A stretch of 64,000 nt of DNA from NCBI RefSeq assembly GCF_050753385.1, contig NZ_JBLZFZ010000037.1, forward strand, positions 1 through 64,000. The letters run 5' to 3'. A model generated the notes under the pieces. The model did no database searches. It was given only the letters and a program-made list of their open reading frames with translations, and had not been told where the DNA came from. The position numbers were made by a program, and so were the translations under genes. This stretch comes from Pantanalinema rosaneae (lineage in GTDB: Bacteria > Cyanobacteriota > Cyanobacteriia > Leptolyngbyales > Leptolyngbyaceae). Shown piece after piece: positions 51,469-60,630 of this stretch. Within the stretch, counting starts at the first letter, position 1. Each line of letters starts with the position of its first letter.

Positions 51469-52365
51469 GTGACTGCACAACAACTGAAGACCACAACTGT
51501 CCTTGAAAAGTTTACCTGGGTTTGGCGCGATTATCGGATCCAGTACACGGTCATGGGAACCGGACAACCGTTATTACTGGTACATGGCTTTGGAGCCTCG
51601 ATTGGGCATTGGCGCAAAAATATTCCAGTCCTGGCAGAGGCGGGGTATCAGGTTTATGCGATCGATTTACTTGGCTTTGGTAGTTCCGATAAGCCCAGCA
51701 TTGATTACACCGTTGAACTTTGGCAAGAGTTACTACGAGACTTCTGGCAAGCTCATATTCAGCGCCCCACGGTGTTTGTCGGCAACTCGATCGGGGGATT
51801 ATTGTGCTTAATGGTACTGGCGGATCACCCGGAAATGGCAGCCGGAGGCATTTTGCTCAATTCTGCTGGTGGGCTGAATCACCGTCCCGATGAACTAAAT
51901 TTACCCCTACGCCTGATCATGGGCACCTTCACCAATTTGGTGCGATCGCCGTTAGGGGTATTTATGTTTAACCAGATCCGGCAAAAGCCCCGAATTCGCC
52001 GCACATTATTTCAGGTTTACCGCGATCACACTGCGGTTACAGAAGAACTGGTGGATCTCCTCTATGCTCCATCCTGCGATGCGGGTGCCGCCAAAGTATT
52101 TGCCTCTGTCCTAACGGCTCCTCCGGGACCAACCCCAACCGAACTATTGCCGCGAGTGACTGCACCACTCTTAGTCATTTGGGGCGAGGCAGATCCCTGG
52201 ACACCGATCGCTGGAGCCAAGATTTATCAGGAGTTAGCTCAAACCGATTCCGTAAAATTTGTTGGCATTCCCCATACCGGACATTGTCCCCATGATGAAA
52301 ATCCCACGGCTGTGAATGACATTATCCTGACCTGGCTGGCAGAATTGGGTAAGGAAAATTTATAG
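51469..52365 (+). CDS. Alpha/beta-fold hydrolase
   Basis: The 298-residue hydrolase has an intact triad: nucleophile Ser in FVGNSIGGLLCL, late Asp in WGEADPWTP and His in HTGHCPHDENP. The oxyanion region is LLVHGFGASIGHW. The sequence resembles cyanobacterial/chloroplast esterase-like hydrolases, some of which act on pigments or lipids; substrate is open. The start is GTG. It is followed 17 bp later by the Rieske gene and is probably in one operon with it. Confidence 0.92.
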   Translation: MTAQQLKTTTVLEKFTWVWRDYRIQYTVMGTGQPLLLVHGFGASIGHWRKNIPVLAEAGYQVYAIDLLGFGSSDKPSIDYTVELWQELLRDFWQAHIQRPTVFVGNSIGGLLCLMVLADHPEMAAGGILLNSAGGLNHRPDELNLPLRLIMGTFTNLVRSPLGVFMFNQIRQKPRIRRTLFQVYRDHTAVTEELVDLLYAPSCDAGAAKVFASVLTAPPGPTPTELLPRVTAPLLVIWGEADPWTPIAGAKIYQELAQTDSVKFVGIPHTGHCPHDENPTAVNDIILTWLAELGKENL

Positions 52366-52382
52366 GCTGAAGAGGAAACTCT

Positions 52383-52826
52383 ATGCAACGACGCGATTTT
52401 TTGAAATGGGTCGGGATTGGTGGTTTAGCCAGCTATTTGCCAGTAGCGATCGTTGCCTGTTCCCAAACCAATGAATCATCACCAAGCTCCAACTTACCCG
52501 CCGCTACTCCTGGGGCGGACGGCTTTGCCCCCGTGGGTGACATTGCAACGCTCGACGAAGCTGGAGTCCTGGCAGTCCAAGTGGCTGGCAAACCCGTACT
52601 GGTGGTACGAGATCCGATTAAGCAAACGGCTGTTTTGGGAGTCAATCCCACTTGCACCCATAAAGGCTGTGTGGTGAGCTGGAATGGCAGTAGTAAGAAG
52701 TTTGTCTGCCCCTGCCACAACGCTGAATTTAGTTCCGATGGGCAAGTGTTAGCGGGTCCGGCATCACAACCATTACCCACCTATCAAACCAAAATAGACA
52801 GTAATCAAGTATTCGTCAAAGTTTAA
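52383..52826 (+). CDS. Exported Rieske [2Fe-2S] protein
   Basis: The 147-residue protein starts MQRRDFLKWVGIGGLASYL, a twin-arginine (RRDFLK) signal typical of folded exported proteins; a Cys at the end of the hydrophobic stretch (IVACS) could make it a lipoprotein. The cluster-binding boxes are CTHKGC and CPCHNAEF, with two Cys and two His ligands. It is too short for cytochrome b6f PetC and lacks its helix, so it is a separate electron carrier. The ribosome-binding site GAGGAAA precedes the ATG. Confidence 0.93.
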   Translation: MQRRDFLKWVGIGGLASYLPVAIVACSQTNESSPSSNLPAATPGADGFAPVGDIATLDEAGVLAVQVAGKPVLVVRDPIKQTAVLGVNPTCTHKGCVVSWNGSSKKFVCPCHNAEFSSDGQVLAGPASQPLPTYQTKIDSNQVFVKV

Positions 52827-53043
52827 CCTGGTAGCGGGTTCTGTCCATCATGCCCTGGCTTGTTGCTAGGCGTTCGGCTCAACCTGCCCTTGCCGAGGCA
52901 TGAAATCCATTCTGTTGCTCATCCTTAGACCAATCACGATCGCGGATAAACAAACAGTCAGATTCAGTTTTGGAGCTACTGATAGCTCAGTTCTTAGGGT
53001 GTAGCCGAACCAATCATGCACATGACCTATTACAACATTGACG

Positions 53044-54453
53044 ATGGTTCAGCAACTCCAAGCCTCCCTTGAGCTATTTAAAGCGAAGCTGTCTCGCTAC
53101 ATTGCGGCATGGGTATTCGCCAGCATTGTCGGGATTGAACTGGTGATTTTAGTCCCGTCTTACTATCGTCAGAAACAAGAGCAACTGAGCAGATTAGAAC
53201 GCATCTCCTATGAAGTGTTCTCCCCCACTTTGGTACGAGCCACCCAATCCGGTCAAACTCCCGCCGGATTGCTGCGAACGATTAATCAAAACTTGAAGTC
53301 CGGTTCAGTCATTTTAGGCGGCACACTCTATACCCGCGATGGCAAACTGCTGGAAAGTTTTGGTGAACGACCTGAACTGACTTACAAAAGTTGTTGTGGG
53401 AATGGCATGGTGCAGGCACGGCAGTATCAAGGCGATCGCTACGATGTCGTTTGGTCACCTAGCGTCTTGAATCAGCAGTATGTTTTAGTCGTGCGGCATG
53501 ATGCCACCTCTGTTCAACAAGAACTGAACGGGTTTATTCAACGTATTGCTGCCCTGATTCTAATCATTGCGGTATTTGTCACCTTAGCAACAATGCTAAC
53601 CCTGGGCTTTACTGTGATTAATCCGATTCTGCAATTACGGGATGATTTGTTGGCAGCCGGGGAAGCCATTAGCAACGATCTGTCTGATCCTAAATTTGCG
53701 GCAATGACTGTACAGCGCCAGGATGAACTGGGGGAAGTGCTCACGGCGTTTCATGATCTGTTCCACCGAGTGCGGCAAGAGATTTGCGATCGCCGACAAG
53801 CCGAAGCCAACTTACGAACAGAGCAGGCAAAAGCCGATCGCTTGCTGCTCAATATTTTGCCCGCTGAGATCGCCGAAAAGCTAAAGCGAGATCAAAGTGC
53901 GATCGCCGATCGGTTTGAGGAAGTCACGATTTTATTTGCCGATATTGTTAACTTTACCGAGCTATCCACCCAAATTTCCCCGGTTGAATTAGTCAGTTGC
54001 CTGAACGAAATTTTTTCTGCCTTTGATCAACTAGCCGAACACCATAACTTAGAAAAAATCAAAACCATTGGTGATGCCTATATGGTGGTCGGTGGTTTAC
54101 CCACTCCTCGCCCCGATCATGTGGAAGCGATCGGGCAAATGGCATTAGATATGCAACGGGAAATTACGCGATTTCAGACTCGTCTAGGCACCCGCTTTCA
54201 ACTACGGATTGGCATTCATACCGGAACAGTGGTTGCCGGTGTGATTGGTCTAAAAAAATTCAGCTATGACCTTTGGGGGGATGCCGTCAACCTCGCCAGT
54301 CGGATGGAGTCGCATGGGATTATTGGGGAAATTCAAGTGTCAGAAGCCACCCACGATCGCCTCCAACATCAATTTTTATTAGAAAAACGGGGACTGATTG
54401 CCGTGAAAGGTCGGGGGGAAGTGATGACTTATCTTCTCAAAGCTCAGAAATAG
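53044..54453 (+). CDS. Membrane adenylyl cyclase (class III) with HAMP
   Basis: The 469-residue protein has a helix at about 20-40, a periplasmic sensor domain with a CCGNG motif (about 45-160), a second helix (about 168-190), HAMP, a short coiled coil and a cyclase domain (about 290-469). Metal Asps are in ILFADIVNFTEL and KTIGDAYMVVGG; the Lys in KIKTIGD and Asp in YDLWGD are the ATP-specificity pair, so cAMP is the expected product. ATG 53044 follows an in-frame TTG at 53038. Confidence 0.93.
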   Translation: MVQQLQASLELFKAKLSRYIAAWVFASIVGIELVILVPSYYRQKQEQLSRLERISYEVFSPTLVRATQSGQTPAGLLRTINQNLKSGSVILGGTLYTRDGKLLESFGERPELTYKSCCGNGMVQARQYQGDRYDVVWSPSVLNQQYVLVVRHDATSVQQELNGFIQRIAALILIIAVFVTLATMLTLGFTVINPILQLRDDLLAAGEAISNDLSDPKFAAMTVQRQDELGEVLTAFHDLFHRVRQEICDRRQAEANLRTEQAKADRLLLNILPAEIAEKLKRDQSAIADRFEEVTILFADIVNFTELSTQISPVELVSCLNEIFSAFDQLAEHHNLEKIKTIGDAYMVVGGLPTPRPDHVEAIGQMALDMQREITRFQTRLGTRFQLRIGIHTGTVVAGVIGLKKFSYDLWGDAVNLASRMESHGIIGEIQVSEATHDRLQHQFLLEKRGLIAVKGRGEVMTYLLKAQK

Positions 54454-54534
54454 AGTAAAAGGGAGAAACATATTGTCTAAAGCTAGAAAAATTAGCTTGA
54501 GGGCATCTACTATGCTGCATCACTGATTAACGGT

Positions 54535-55995
54535 ATGACCACCCTACAACAGATCATTCAAGCGCCACTCACCCGCTCTTTTGGACAACTGAAAGCTGAT
54601 AAACAACTCGTTAGCGAAATCCAAAGGAAACTAGCAAATTTAGGGTTATATCCGGGAGGACAGTGGATTGATGGGTTGTGGGGACCTTATTTTGAAGCGG
54701 GATTAGCCGAGTTTTGTAGTGCCTTTTCTTTAGATCATGTGACTCGCCAAACGCTTGATCCCACCCTGGCACAAAAGCTACTGGATACGGTGCAACTCCC
54801 CTATGTTTTTGAGGCTGCCAAAGATTACCAGCATGTGTTGAATAAATTAGCGGCGATTCAGACAGATACCCCCGCGATCGATGACCATGTGGCGTTTCTA
54901 GACCGCACCATTAAAAACTCACCGTTTGCTTCCCAAATCAATCACTATCCTGTGCGGTTGAGCCAACGACCCGACGGGAAAACGGTATCGTCCTATGGCA
55001 ATTCCTTTCTGCCGATTAACGCCAAACAAGCCGTTACCTTTACAGCTTATCCAGCTAAAGGAGTGCTGCCCCCGATTGATCCCCAAGGGTTAGATTTTCT
55101 CGATCGCAATATTGAATCGGCTTGTCTCTGTATCGGCAGTTTTGTCCCTGGTGAATCCGTGATTAGAACCCATTGGTTAGGAAGATCAGCCACGAAACCG
55201 CTTCAGTTTCTCAGTGCCACTAAATTTATTCCGATTCTGAATGTGATCTGTCAGGTAAATGCACTATCTCCCCAATGCGATGTGGATAACTGCATGATCG
55301 GTACCGATAGCCAGGGTAAACGTTATCGATTTCATGAAATGACCACGGATGTGGTTAGTTATGATGCCCGGATTGCCTCCTCGAATTCGCTGTCTGCCAT
55401 GTTTAAACGATTTACCCAACGGCAGGAACTCGAAGATTGGCTCAAGGCAATTACCAATACCCCTGAAATCGAATTCAAAGGCTACTACGGCGAAGCTCCC
55501 TTCCTGGCTAATCCCGAATTATTTGACACTACGGTAGCCACGACGGAACCGTTATTAACCGCCGCGCCCGAGGTAGGGACTGGCAATAACTATGTTTCTG
55601 CCTACGACCTGGTGCGATTAATGTCCATGTTGGGCTGGCATCACCATTTGGCTACCGATCGTCGCCTCCCGGCTGCCCAGTGGCGGAGCCTAGAAAGTTT
55701 GGTGCGATCGTTGGGCTGGGACACTGCCCGCTACCTGGATGTCGCCCTAGAAACCCTGGGACTGGTGAACGTAGCAACTGAACCAGTGCTGATCTCCAAA
55801 ATGGGCTTAGGCAATAGTGCCCTGACCTATGTTGCCCTAGCACAATTGATCGATCGCCGTCAAAACACGGCTAAATGGCGCACCCTGACAATGGCACTCT
55901 GGGCACCCAATGGCACCGATGCAGAGCGTGACACCACCATGGCAGGGGCTGTTACCGAAATTATCCGCCGAATTTTTGCAGAAGAGTTGGCTTAG
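54535..55995 (+). CDS. Unrecognised protein with PG-binding-like N-terminus and serine-hydrolase-like motifs
   Basis: No named family is recognised for this 486-residue protein. Residues 24-65 resemble a peptidoglycan-binding domain (IQRKLANLGLYPGGQWIDGLWG). The rest carries, in the order used by penicillin-recognising enzymes, SxxK (SATK, Ser227, in LQFLSATKFIPIL), SxN (SSN, 282-284), an S-x-x-D-L helix start (SAYDL near 355) and KxG (KMG, 422-424, in ISKMGLGNSALTYVAL). This suggests a beta-lactamase/transpeptidase-like fold. No signal peptide is visible. The next feature is the DnaA-box array. Confidence 0.7.
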   Translation: MTTLQQIIQAPLTRSFGQLKADKQLVSEIQRKLANLGLYPGGQWIDGLWGPYFEAGLAEFCSAFSLDHVTRQTLDPTLAQKLLDTVQLPYVFEAAKDYQHVLNKLAAIQTDTPAIDDHVAFLDRTIKNSPFASQINHYPVRLSQRPDGKTVSSYGNSFLPINAKQAVTFTAYPAKGVLPPIDPQGLDFLDRNIESACLCIGSFVPGESVIRTHWLGRSATKPLQFLSATKFIPILNVICQVNALSPQCDVDNCMIGTDSQGKRYRFHEMTTDVVSYDARIASSNSLSAMFKRFTQRQELEDWLKAITNTPEIEFKGYYGEAPFLANPELFDTTVATTEPLLTAAPEVGTGNNYVSAYDLVRLMSMLGWHHHLATDRRLPAAQWRSLESLVRSLGWDTARYLDVALETLGLVNVATEPVLISKMGLGNSALTYVALAQLIDRRQNTAKWRTLTMALWAPNGTDAERDTTMAGAVTEIIRRIFAEELA

Positions 55996-56010
55996 GTCAA
56001 GTTTAGTCAC

Positions 56011-56144
56011 AAAGACCAAAATTTTACATTTCTTATTATTTAGCCAACTTTTCCCCACGCTTTCCACAACCTTTCCACAAGCACGTCCACTGTTTTCCAC
56101 AACCTCTCCACACGTTTTCCACAGGTTATGGAAAGTTTTCCACA
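56011..56144. other. DnaA-box array with AT-rich element, putative oriC
   Basis: Perfect TTTTCCACA boxes occur at 56093-56101, 56115-56123 and 56136-56144. One-mismatch boxes are at 56049 (TTTTCCCCA), 56060 (CTTTCCACA) and 56071 (CTTTCCACA), and a weaker one (CTCTCCACA) is at 56104. All face the same way, with starts spaced 11, 11, 22, 11, 11 and 21 bp. An AT-rich stretch (56011-56042) adjoins on the left and may be the unwinding element. TTTTCCACA matches the cyanobacterial DnaA consensus. dnaA and dnaN are not in the window. Confidence 0.8.
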
Positions 56145-56690
56145 GGCGACACGATAACATCGGACTTTGCCGCCTCGATCGTCCGTGGCAATATTCTCCG
56201 CCTGACTCGTCTAACCACCCGCCTTTATGTGAAGTTCTGCAACAAAAAATTACCTCAAACCCCGATTCTTTCGTAAACCTTTTTTTGATCTAAACGCGAT
56301 CGCAATATTTCTCAACATTGACAACTAGCCGTATTGCACCGCACAATGAAGCGACTTAAGTAAAGAGCGTACTGACCTGAGTGGACAGCGTTCTGGAATC
56401 TGAGGTAAGCCCACTAAATCAGATGAACTGCGAGAACGGCATTTCAATCTTCCTGCCTCCAGTCCATGCTTTGAATCAGCTTGCTCTCAGTCCCAGAAGG
56501 TTGAGTAAGGACACTCACCAGGTCGGTTAGCGCAATTTTGGGTTGTTTAATGGCTGGTCAACTATTGAGAAACGGCGGTATGAATACCAGAAAATGGGTC
56601 GGAACCTTAATAGCTGAGCAGCAGATCTCTCACGGCTTGTAACGAATTCATTCGTTTGAACCATTCACCAACCTTGGAGCAAAGCACTGT
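56145..56690. other. Intergenic region between the DnaA-box array and the DUF2811 gene
   Basis: About 545 bp contain no convincing gene. One promoter-like element is noted separately at 56318-56347. The remainder (56350-56690) shows no clear RNA, repeat or terminator. Confidence 0.55.
56318..56347 (+). promoter_or_regulatory. Candidate sigma-70 promoter
   Basis: A perfect -35 TTGACA (56318-56323) is followed after 18 bp by CACAAT (56342-56347), a 4/6 match to TATAAT. It points toward the DUF2811 gene but is about 340 bp upstream of its ATG, so the target is uncertain. Confidence 0.3.
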
Positions 56691-56921
56691 ATGAACTCTA
56701 CCGTTAGCCTGTTAGTCGAAATTCCTGAAGTGCTACATGAATCGATCAAAAACTATTTAGAATTGCGTCCCGATTGGGATCAAGACCGCGTTTTTGCGGC
56801 AGCGTTATCACTATTCCTATTACAGAATCAAATGGAATCTGCCCCGGAAAAACTCTTCCACCGTCAGGCATCTCGGATTTATTTAGATGCCCTATTCAGA
56901 CGACCGATCGGTCAAAATTAA
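56691..56921 (+). CDS. DUF2811-family protein
   Basis: The 76-residue protein (MNSTVSLLVEIPEVLHESIK, then DWDQDRVFAAALSLFLLQNQ) matches a small family found almost only in cyanobacteria and of unknown function. It has no signal peptide. The ORF is isolated, with a long upstream region that contains the oriC candidate. Confidence 0.85.
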   Translation: MNSTVSLLVEIPEVLHESIKNYLELRPDWDQDRVFAAALSLFLLQNQMESAPEKLFHRQASRIYLDALFRRPIGQN

Positions 56922-57072
56922 GTCAGTTCACGGGATAAATTTTGCCCTCCTAGCCCCCAATTCTGGAGGATTAGATGCTTCAAAGTTGGCAAGGTTAGGA
57001 GGTGGAAAAGCTCAAGCTAATGACTAATTTTTGGTTGCCCGTTGTTTAAATCATGTAGTTGGTTGAAGTAAC

Positions 57073-57870
57073 ATGGCTTATCAGATTTCAGCAACAAAAC
57101 TACAGACCTATAAGCGCTGTCCCTATGCCTATTACCTACGCTATGAACATCGCTTAACCCCAAGTAGCTTCTTTGGTGCAGCCACACTGGGAACGGCTTT
57201 ACATCAGGCATTAGCCCAATTCCATCGAGATTGGCACTATCAAAATGCGTTACCCGATTTGCCATGGTTACATCATTGTTGGAACCAACATTCCTCGGGA
57301 CTAAGTGCCAATCAAGTCATGGAAGGAATCGCCATTTTAGAAAATTACTACCATCGCTTTATTGCCAATGCGGTTGCCTTAACCCAACCCCTGGCTGTAG
57401 AAGGCAAAATTCAAGGTTATTTACAAGTAGAAAATTTAGAATTCTCCTTGGTCGGACGCTACGATCGCATTGATTTTCTACCGGATGGTTTGGAGTTAAT
57501 TGATTACAAATCCAGCCGTGACGTTAAACTACCTGATTCCAGCGAAATCAACCTGCAAATTGGACTATATTATCTAGCGCTAAAACAAACCTATCAACAA
57601 AGTTTGAAATATCTCAGCTTACTGTTCCTGCGATCGGGCGAAAAAATTCGCTTTGAAGCGACCGAAGATCACAAAGGACAGGTTGAAGCCATGATTAGCA
57701 ATTTGGCGGTGCGATTACGGCAGGATCGCGGCTGGGATCCCCAACCCGGTAAGCAGTGCGATCGCTGTAGCTATGCCCGTTACTGTGCCGCCGTCACCCA
57801 TGATCCGGCTCCCATCCCCGAACCCAGAGCGACATCCCAACTACAATTAGCCTTGAATCTAGCCAGTTAA
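57073..57870 (+). CDS. PD-(D/E)XK nuclease of the RecB/AddB type
   Basis: The 265-residue protein has the RecB-nuclease core: GRYDRIDFLPDGLELIDYKSS, with catalytic Asp and the DYK motif. One Cys near the N-terminus (YKRCPYAYY, Cys16) and three near the C-terminus (QCDRCSYARYC) form the four-cysteine Fe-S set of AddB/Cas4/Dna2-type nucleases. It probably acts in DNA repair or recombination. It is not next to helicase or CRISPR genes. It converges on the GGCT-like gene. Confidence 0.9.
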   Translation: MAYQISATKLQTYKRCPYAYYLRYEHRLTPSSFFGAATLGTALHQALAQFHRDWHYQNALPDLPWLHHCWNQHSSGLSANQVMEGIAILENYYHRFIANAVALTQPLAVEGKIQGYLQVENLEFSLVGRYDRIDFLPDGLELIDYKSSRDVKLPDSSEINLQIGLYYLALKQTYQQSLKYLSLLFLRSGEKIRFEATEDHKGQVEAMISNLAVRLRQDRGWDPQPGKQCDRCSYARYCAAVTHDPAPIPEPRATSQLQLALNLAS

Positions 57871-57874
57871 GGCG

Positions 57875-58471
57875 TTAGGCAGATTGCTGAATTGCTGCCT
57901 GTTGTTGCTGTAACCGATGCATGTGACTGAATAACTGCCAGCAGTATTGTTCCGGTAAGCCACAGGTGACGGCTCCCCGTAGCACTACATTAAAGTACCA
58001 ATCATTCGGAGCCAGTTCTTCCGGTAGCTTATTCACCACTACATACGTCCGCACATCGGCATAACGCTGCTTCCCACACAAAACCTCGATCGTTTCGTGC
58101 CGATACCCGCCCCGGGGCACTTCTTCCCGTTCGTCCAATAAGGCGCTTAACCGCCAGGGCAGTTGGTATAACACCCCTTCGACCTGCGAATGGGGGTCAG
58201 GCACCACATCCAACACGCCACAATTCCGCAGTTGAGATCGGCGATAGAAGCCCAGGCGATAACCGGGCAACGTCGCTGCCCCAATCACAAACGGATACAT
58301 ACTTTCGCCCAGTGTCCGCTTCAGATCAACCGGACACATACAGGAACCATAGGCAAAATAGTAAAACGCTGGTTCTGACGGTTGGGACGATCGCGCACCA
58401 GGCAACGGCGGCACAGAATGAAGAATATTAACAGTCGATCGGGCTTGGGGATGACGAGAGGGAATACTCAT
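57875..58471 (-). CDS. Gamma-glutamylcyclotransferase-like protein
   Basis: The 198-residue protein carries the GGCT fold hallmark YFAYGSCMCP (substrate-binding YGSxM) and PGYRLGFYRRS. The Glu in LDEREEVPRGGY is the likely catalytic residue. GGCT enzymes convert gamma-glutamyl amines to 5-oxoproline; related proteins of unknown function share the fold. The N-terminal 30 residues are low complexity. Confidence 0.88.
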   Translation of the reverse strand: MSIPSRHPQARSTVNILHSVPPLPGARSSQPSEPAFYYFAYGSCMCPVDLKRTLGESMYPFVIGAATLPGYRLGFYRRSQLRNCGVLDVVPDPHSQVEGVLYQLPWRLSALLDEREEVPRGGYRHETIEVLCGKQRYADVRTYVVVNKLPEELAPNDWYFNVVLRGAVTCGLPEQYCWQLFSHMHRLQQQQAAIQQSA

Positions 58472-58637
58472 AACCAGTAGGCAACGAGAGTCAAGAACGG
58501 CTATTTCAAAACTAGCATATCCCGGTAGGATAACCGTAGTTTAATCAAACCTTTACAATGCCGCCTCCGCATAAGTTCGGAGAACGTTAGCAAGGCATGA
58601 TTTTCCTAGTTTGCCGAATCTTATGTGACGCTGCTGA

Positions 58638-58674
58638 CAGTTTGGCAACACTTTAGCGAAGAATTGCCAGACTG
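58638..58674. repeat. Inverted repeat downstream of sdhA
   Basis: CAGTTTGGCAA (58638-58648) and TTGCCAGACTG (58664-58674) pair at 10 of 11 positions with a 15-nt loop. On the minus strand it lies about 60 bp after the sdhA stop and may end that transcript, though no T-run follows. Confidence 0.5.
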
Positions 58675-58733
58675 CCACCCTAGACGATCGCCACTCTTTG
58701 ATCATTTAGGGTGTTCAGCCTGCCATTATGCAT

Positions 58734-60461
58734 TTAGTATTTGCGCTCTTGGGGTTGGAACCGCGTAATTGCCACTGGTAAGTAATTAATATCAATTCCG
58801 GCGGGAGAATAGTATGCCAGGGTATGTTTGAGGAAATTGGCATCATCCCGATCGGGGTAATCTTCTCTGGCATGGGAACCCCGACTTTCCCGGCGGTTTA
58901 ATGCCGAAGTCAGAATCATTTCACCCACAATCATTAAACTCCGCAGTTCCAGAGCTTCAATAATTTCGGTATTCCAGCACTTACCTTTATCATCCAGCCG
59001 CAGATGACTATACTGCTTCTGGATCTGCTTGAGTCGGGCAATCCCCTGCCGCATAATCTCATCAGAACGGAACACCCCACAATAGTCGGTCATACAATCC
59101 TGATAGGCTTGCCGAATCTGATCAATCCGATATTCCCCCGTTTGATTCAACAGCGCCTCAATCTGGTCAGTAGCCTCCCGCAGATACCTGGCTCCATCCA
59201 CATCTGGTAATTTGCGTTTTTGCACATACTCCGCGATCGCTGCCCCGGTTCGCTGACCATAGACCACACATTCCAGCAGCGAATTACTGCCCAAGCGATT
59301 TGCCCCATGCACTGAGACACAGGCAGACTCCCCAGCCGCAAAAAATCCTTCCACTAACTCCGTCGGACTGCGGCGCACCTGTCCATTCGTATTCACCGGA
59401 ATGCCACCCATTGAGTAGTGAACCGTTGGTCGCACTGGCATCGGTTCATGCACCGCATCAATCCCCACCAGGCGATGGGCTTCTTCCCAACAAAACGGCA
59501 CTCGGCTCATGATCTTGTCATGTCCCATGTGACGCAGATCCAGGTAAACAAACGGTCCCCCGGCACTGCCATCGGGATGAATCCCACGTCCAGCGCGAAT
59601 CTCGCGGGTAATCGCTCGGGAGGTAATATCGCGAGGTGCTAATTCCATCCGGCTGGGGGCATAGTCTGCCATAAACCGCTGCCCTTCACTATTAATCAGA
59701 TACGCCCCTTCCCCTCGCACTGCCTCAGAGATTAGCACTCCGACCGGATACAAGCCTGTGGGATGGAACTGGACAAATTCCATATCTTCTAAGGGCAGAC
59801 CGGCGATCGCGGTCATCGCCAACCCATCGCCCGTACAGGCATAGTCATTCGAGGTCGTGTTGTAAACCCGCCCATAGCCCCCCGTCGCAAACATGACGGC
59901 TTTCGCCCGCACAACGACTAATTCACCATCCAGAATGTGATACATCACCACACCCTTCGCCTGCCCATCCTCCAGAATCAGGCGAAGAACGTACCACTCG
60001 TCATAGATCGTTACGCCCTGAGCCATCAGGTTACAGATCAATTCATGCAGAATCGCATGTCCAGTTTTATCGGCAGCATAGCAGGTGCGATCGTGGGAAT
60101 GTCCGCCAAAGGCTCGTTGCGCAATCCGACCATCGGGGAGCCGGGAGAACAGAACGCCCATGTGTTCCAGATCAATCACCACTCCAGGAGCGGCTTGCGT
60201 CAGGATCTCTACCGCATCCTGATCGGCTAAATAATCCGAGCCTTTTACCGTATCGAAGGCATGGGCTTCCCAACTATCATTTGGATCGACGTTTTGCAAT
60301 ACCGCCGCGATTCCACCCTGGGCAGCCACCGAGTGCGATCGAATCGGATGGGTTTTCGCCACTAAACCAACACTCAACGTCGGATCAAGTCGGGCAATTT
60401 CCAGAGCCGCCCGGGAACCCGCCAAGCCACCACCAACAATCATTACGTCATGTTCAATCAT
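58734..60461 (-). CDS. sdhA: Succinate dehydrogenase/fumarate reductase flavoprotein subunit
   Basis: The 575-residue FAD subunit oxidises succinate to fumarate and feeds electrons to plastoquinone. The FAD site is VGGGLAGSRAALEIAR; the covalent-FAD His is in RSHSVAAQGGIAAVL. Other motifs are AFGGHSHDRTCYAAD, FATGGYGRVY, GEGAYLINSEGQRF and HGANRLGSNSLLECVVYGQR. The iron-sulfur subunit gene is not adjacent, which is common in cyanobacteria. Confidence 0.96.
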   Translation of the reverse strand: MIEHDVMIVGGGLAGSRAALEIARLDPTLSVGLVAKTHPIRSHSVAAQGGIAAVLQNVDPNDSWEAHAFDTVKGSDYLADQDAVEILTQAAPGVVIDLEHMGVLFSRLPDGRIAQRAFGGHSHDRTCYAADKTGHAILHELICNLMAQGVTIYDEWYVLRLILEDGQAKGVVMYHILDGELVVVRAKAVMFATGGYGRVYNTTSNDYACTGDGLAMTAIAGLPLEDMEFVQFHPTGLYPVGVLISEAVRGEGAYLINSEGQRFMADYAPSRMELAPRDITSRAITREIRAGRGIHPDGSAGGPFVYLDLRHMGHDKIMSRVPFCWEEAHRLVGIDAVHEPMPVRPTVHYSMGGIPVNTNGQVRRSPTELVEGFFAAGESACVSVHGANRLGSNSLLECVVYGQRTGAAIAEYVQKRKLPDVDGARYLREATDQIEALLNQTGEYRIDQIRQAYQDCMTDYCGVFRSDEIMRQGIARLKQIQKQYSHLRLDDKGKCWNTEIIEALELRSLMIVGEMILTSALNRRESRGSHAREDYPDRDDANFLKHTLAYYSPAGIDINYLPVAITRFQPQERKY

Positions 60462-60500
60462 AGGATTTGCCAGGAGAAAAAATAATTTTGCTCAAACTAA

Positions 60501-60528
60501 AAGTTCCCTACCGTGTGACAGGGAACTT
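60501..60528 (-). terminator. Hairpin between the membrane-protein gene and sdhA
   Basis: AAGTTCCCT (60501-60509) and AGGGAACTT (60520-60528) form a perfect 9-bp stem with a 10-nt loop. On the minus strand the hairpin is followed by TTAGTTT, and it lies between the upstream membrane-protein gene and sdhA. Confidence 0.65.
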
Positions 60529-60630
60529 GGGAAAAATAGCAGTCAGAACGGGCACAGTGCCGATTGAGCGATCGCCCCTGTCGTTGATCCAACGGTGTCA
60601 GATATCAGGACAGTTCACTCCATCCAAACC

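Noticed and set aside
56040..56150. Short regular repeats that could suggest a CRISPR array
   Set aside because: Units are 9-bp DnaA boxes with 11-bp steps; there are no 25-40 bp direct repeats, spacers or cas genes.
55910..56293. 127-codon plus-strand ORF across the DnaA boxes
   Set aside because: It overlaps the end of the preceding gene in another frame, and its low-complexity residues arise from repeated TTTTCCACA.
57073..57870. Cas4-like nuclease as a CRISPR component
   Set aside because: The four-cysteine RecB fold also fits AddB-type nucleases, and no CRISPR array or cas gene is near.
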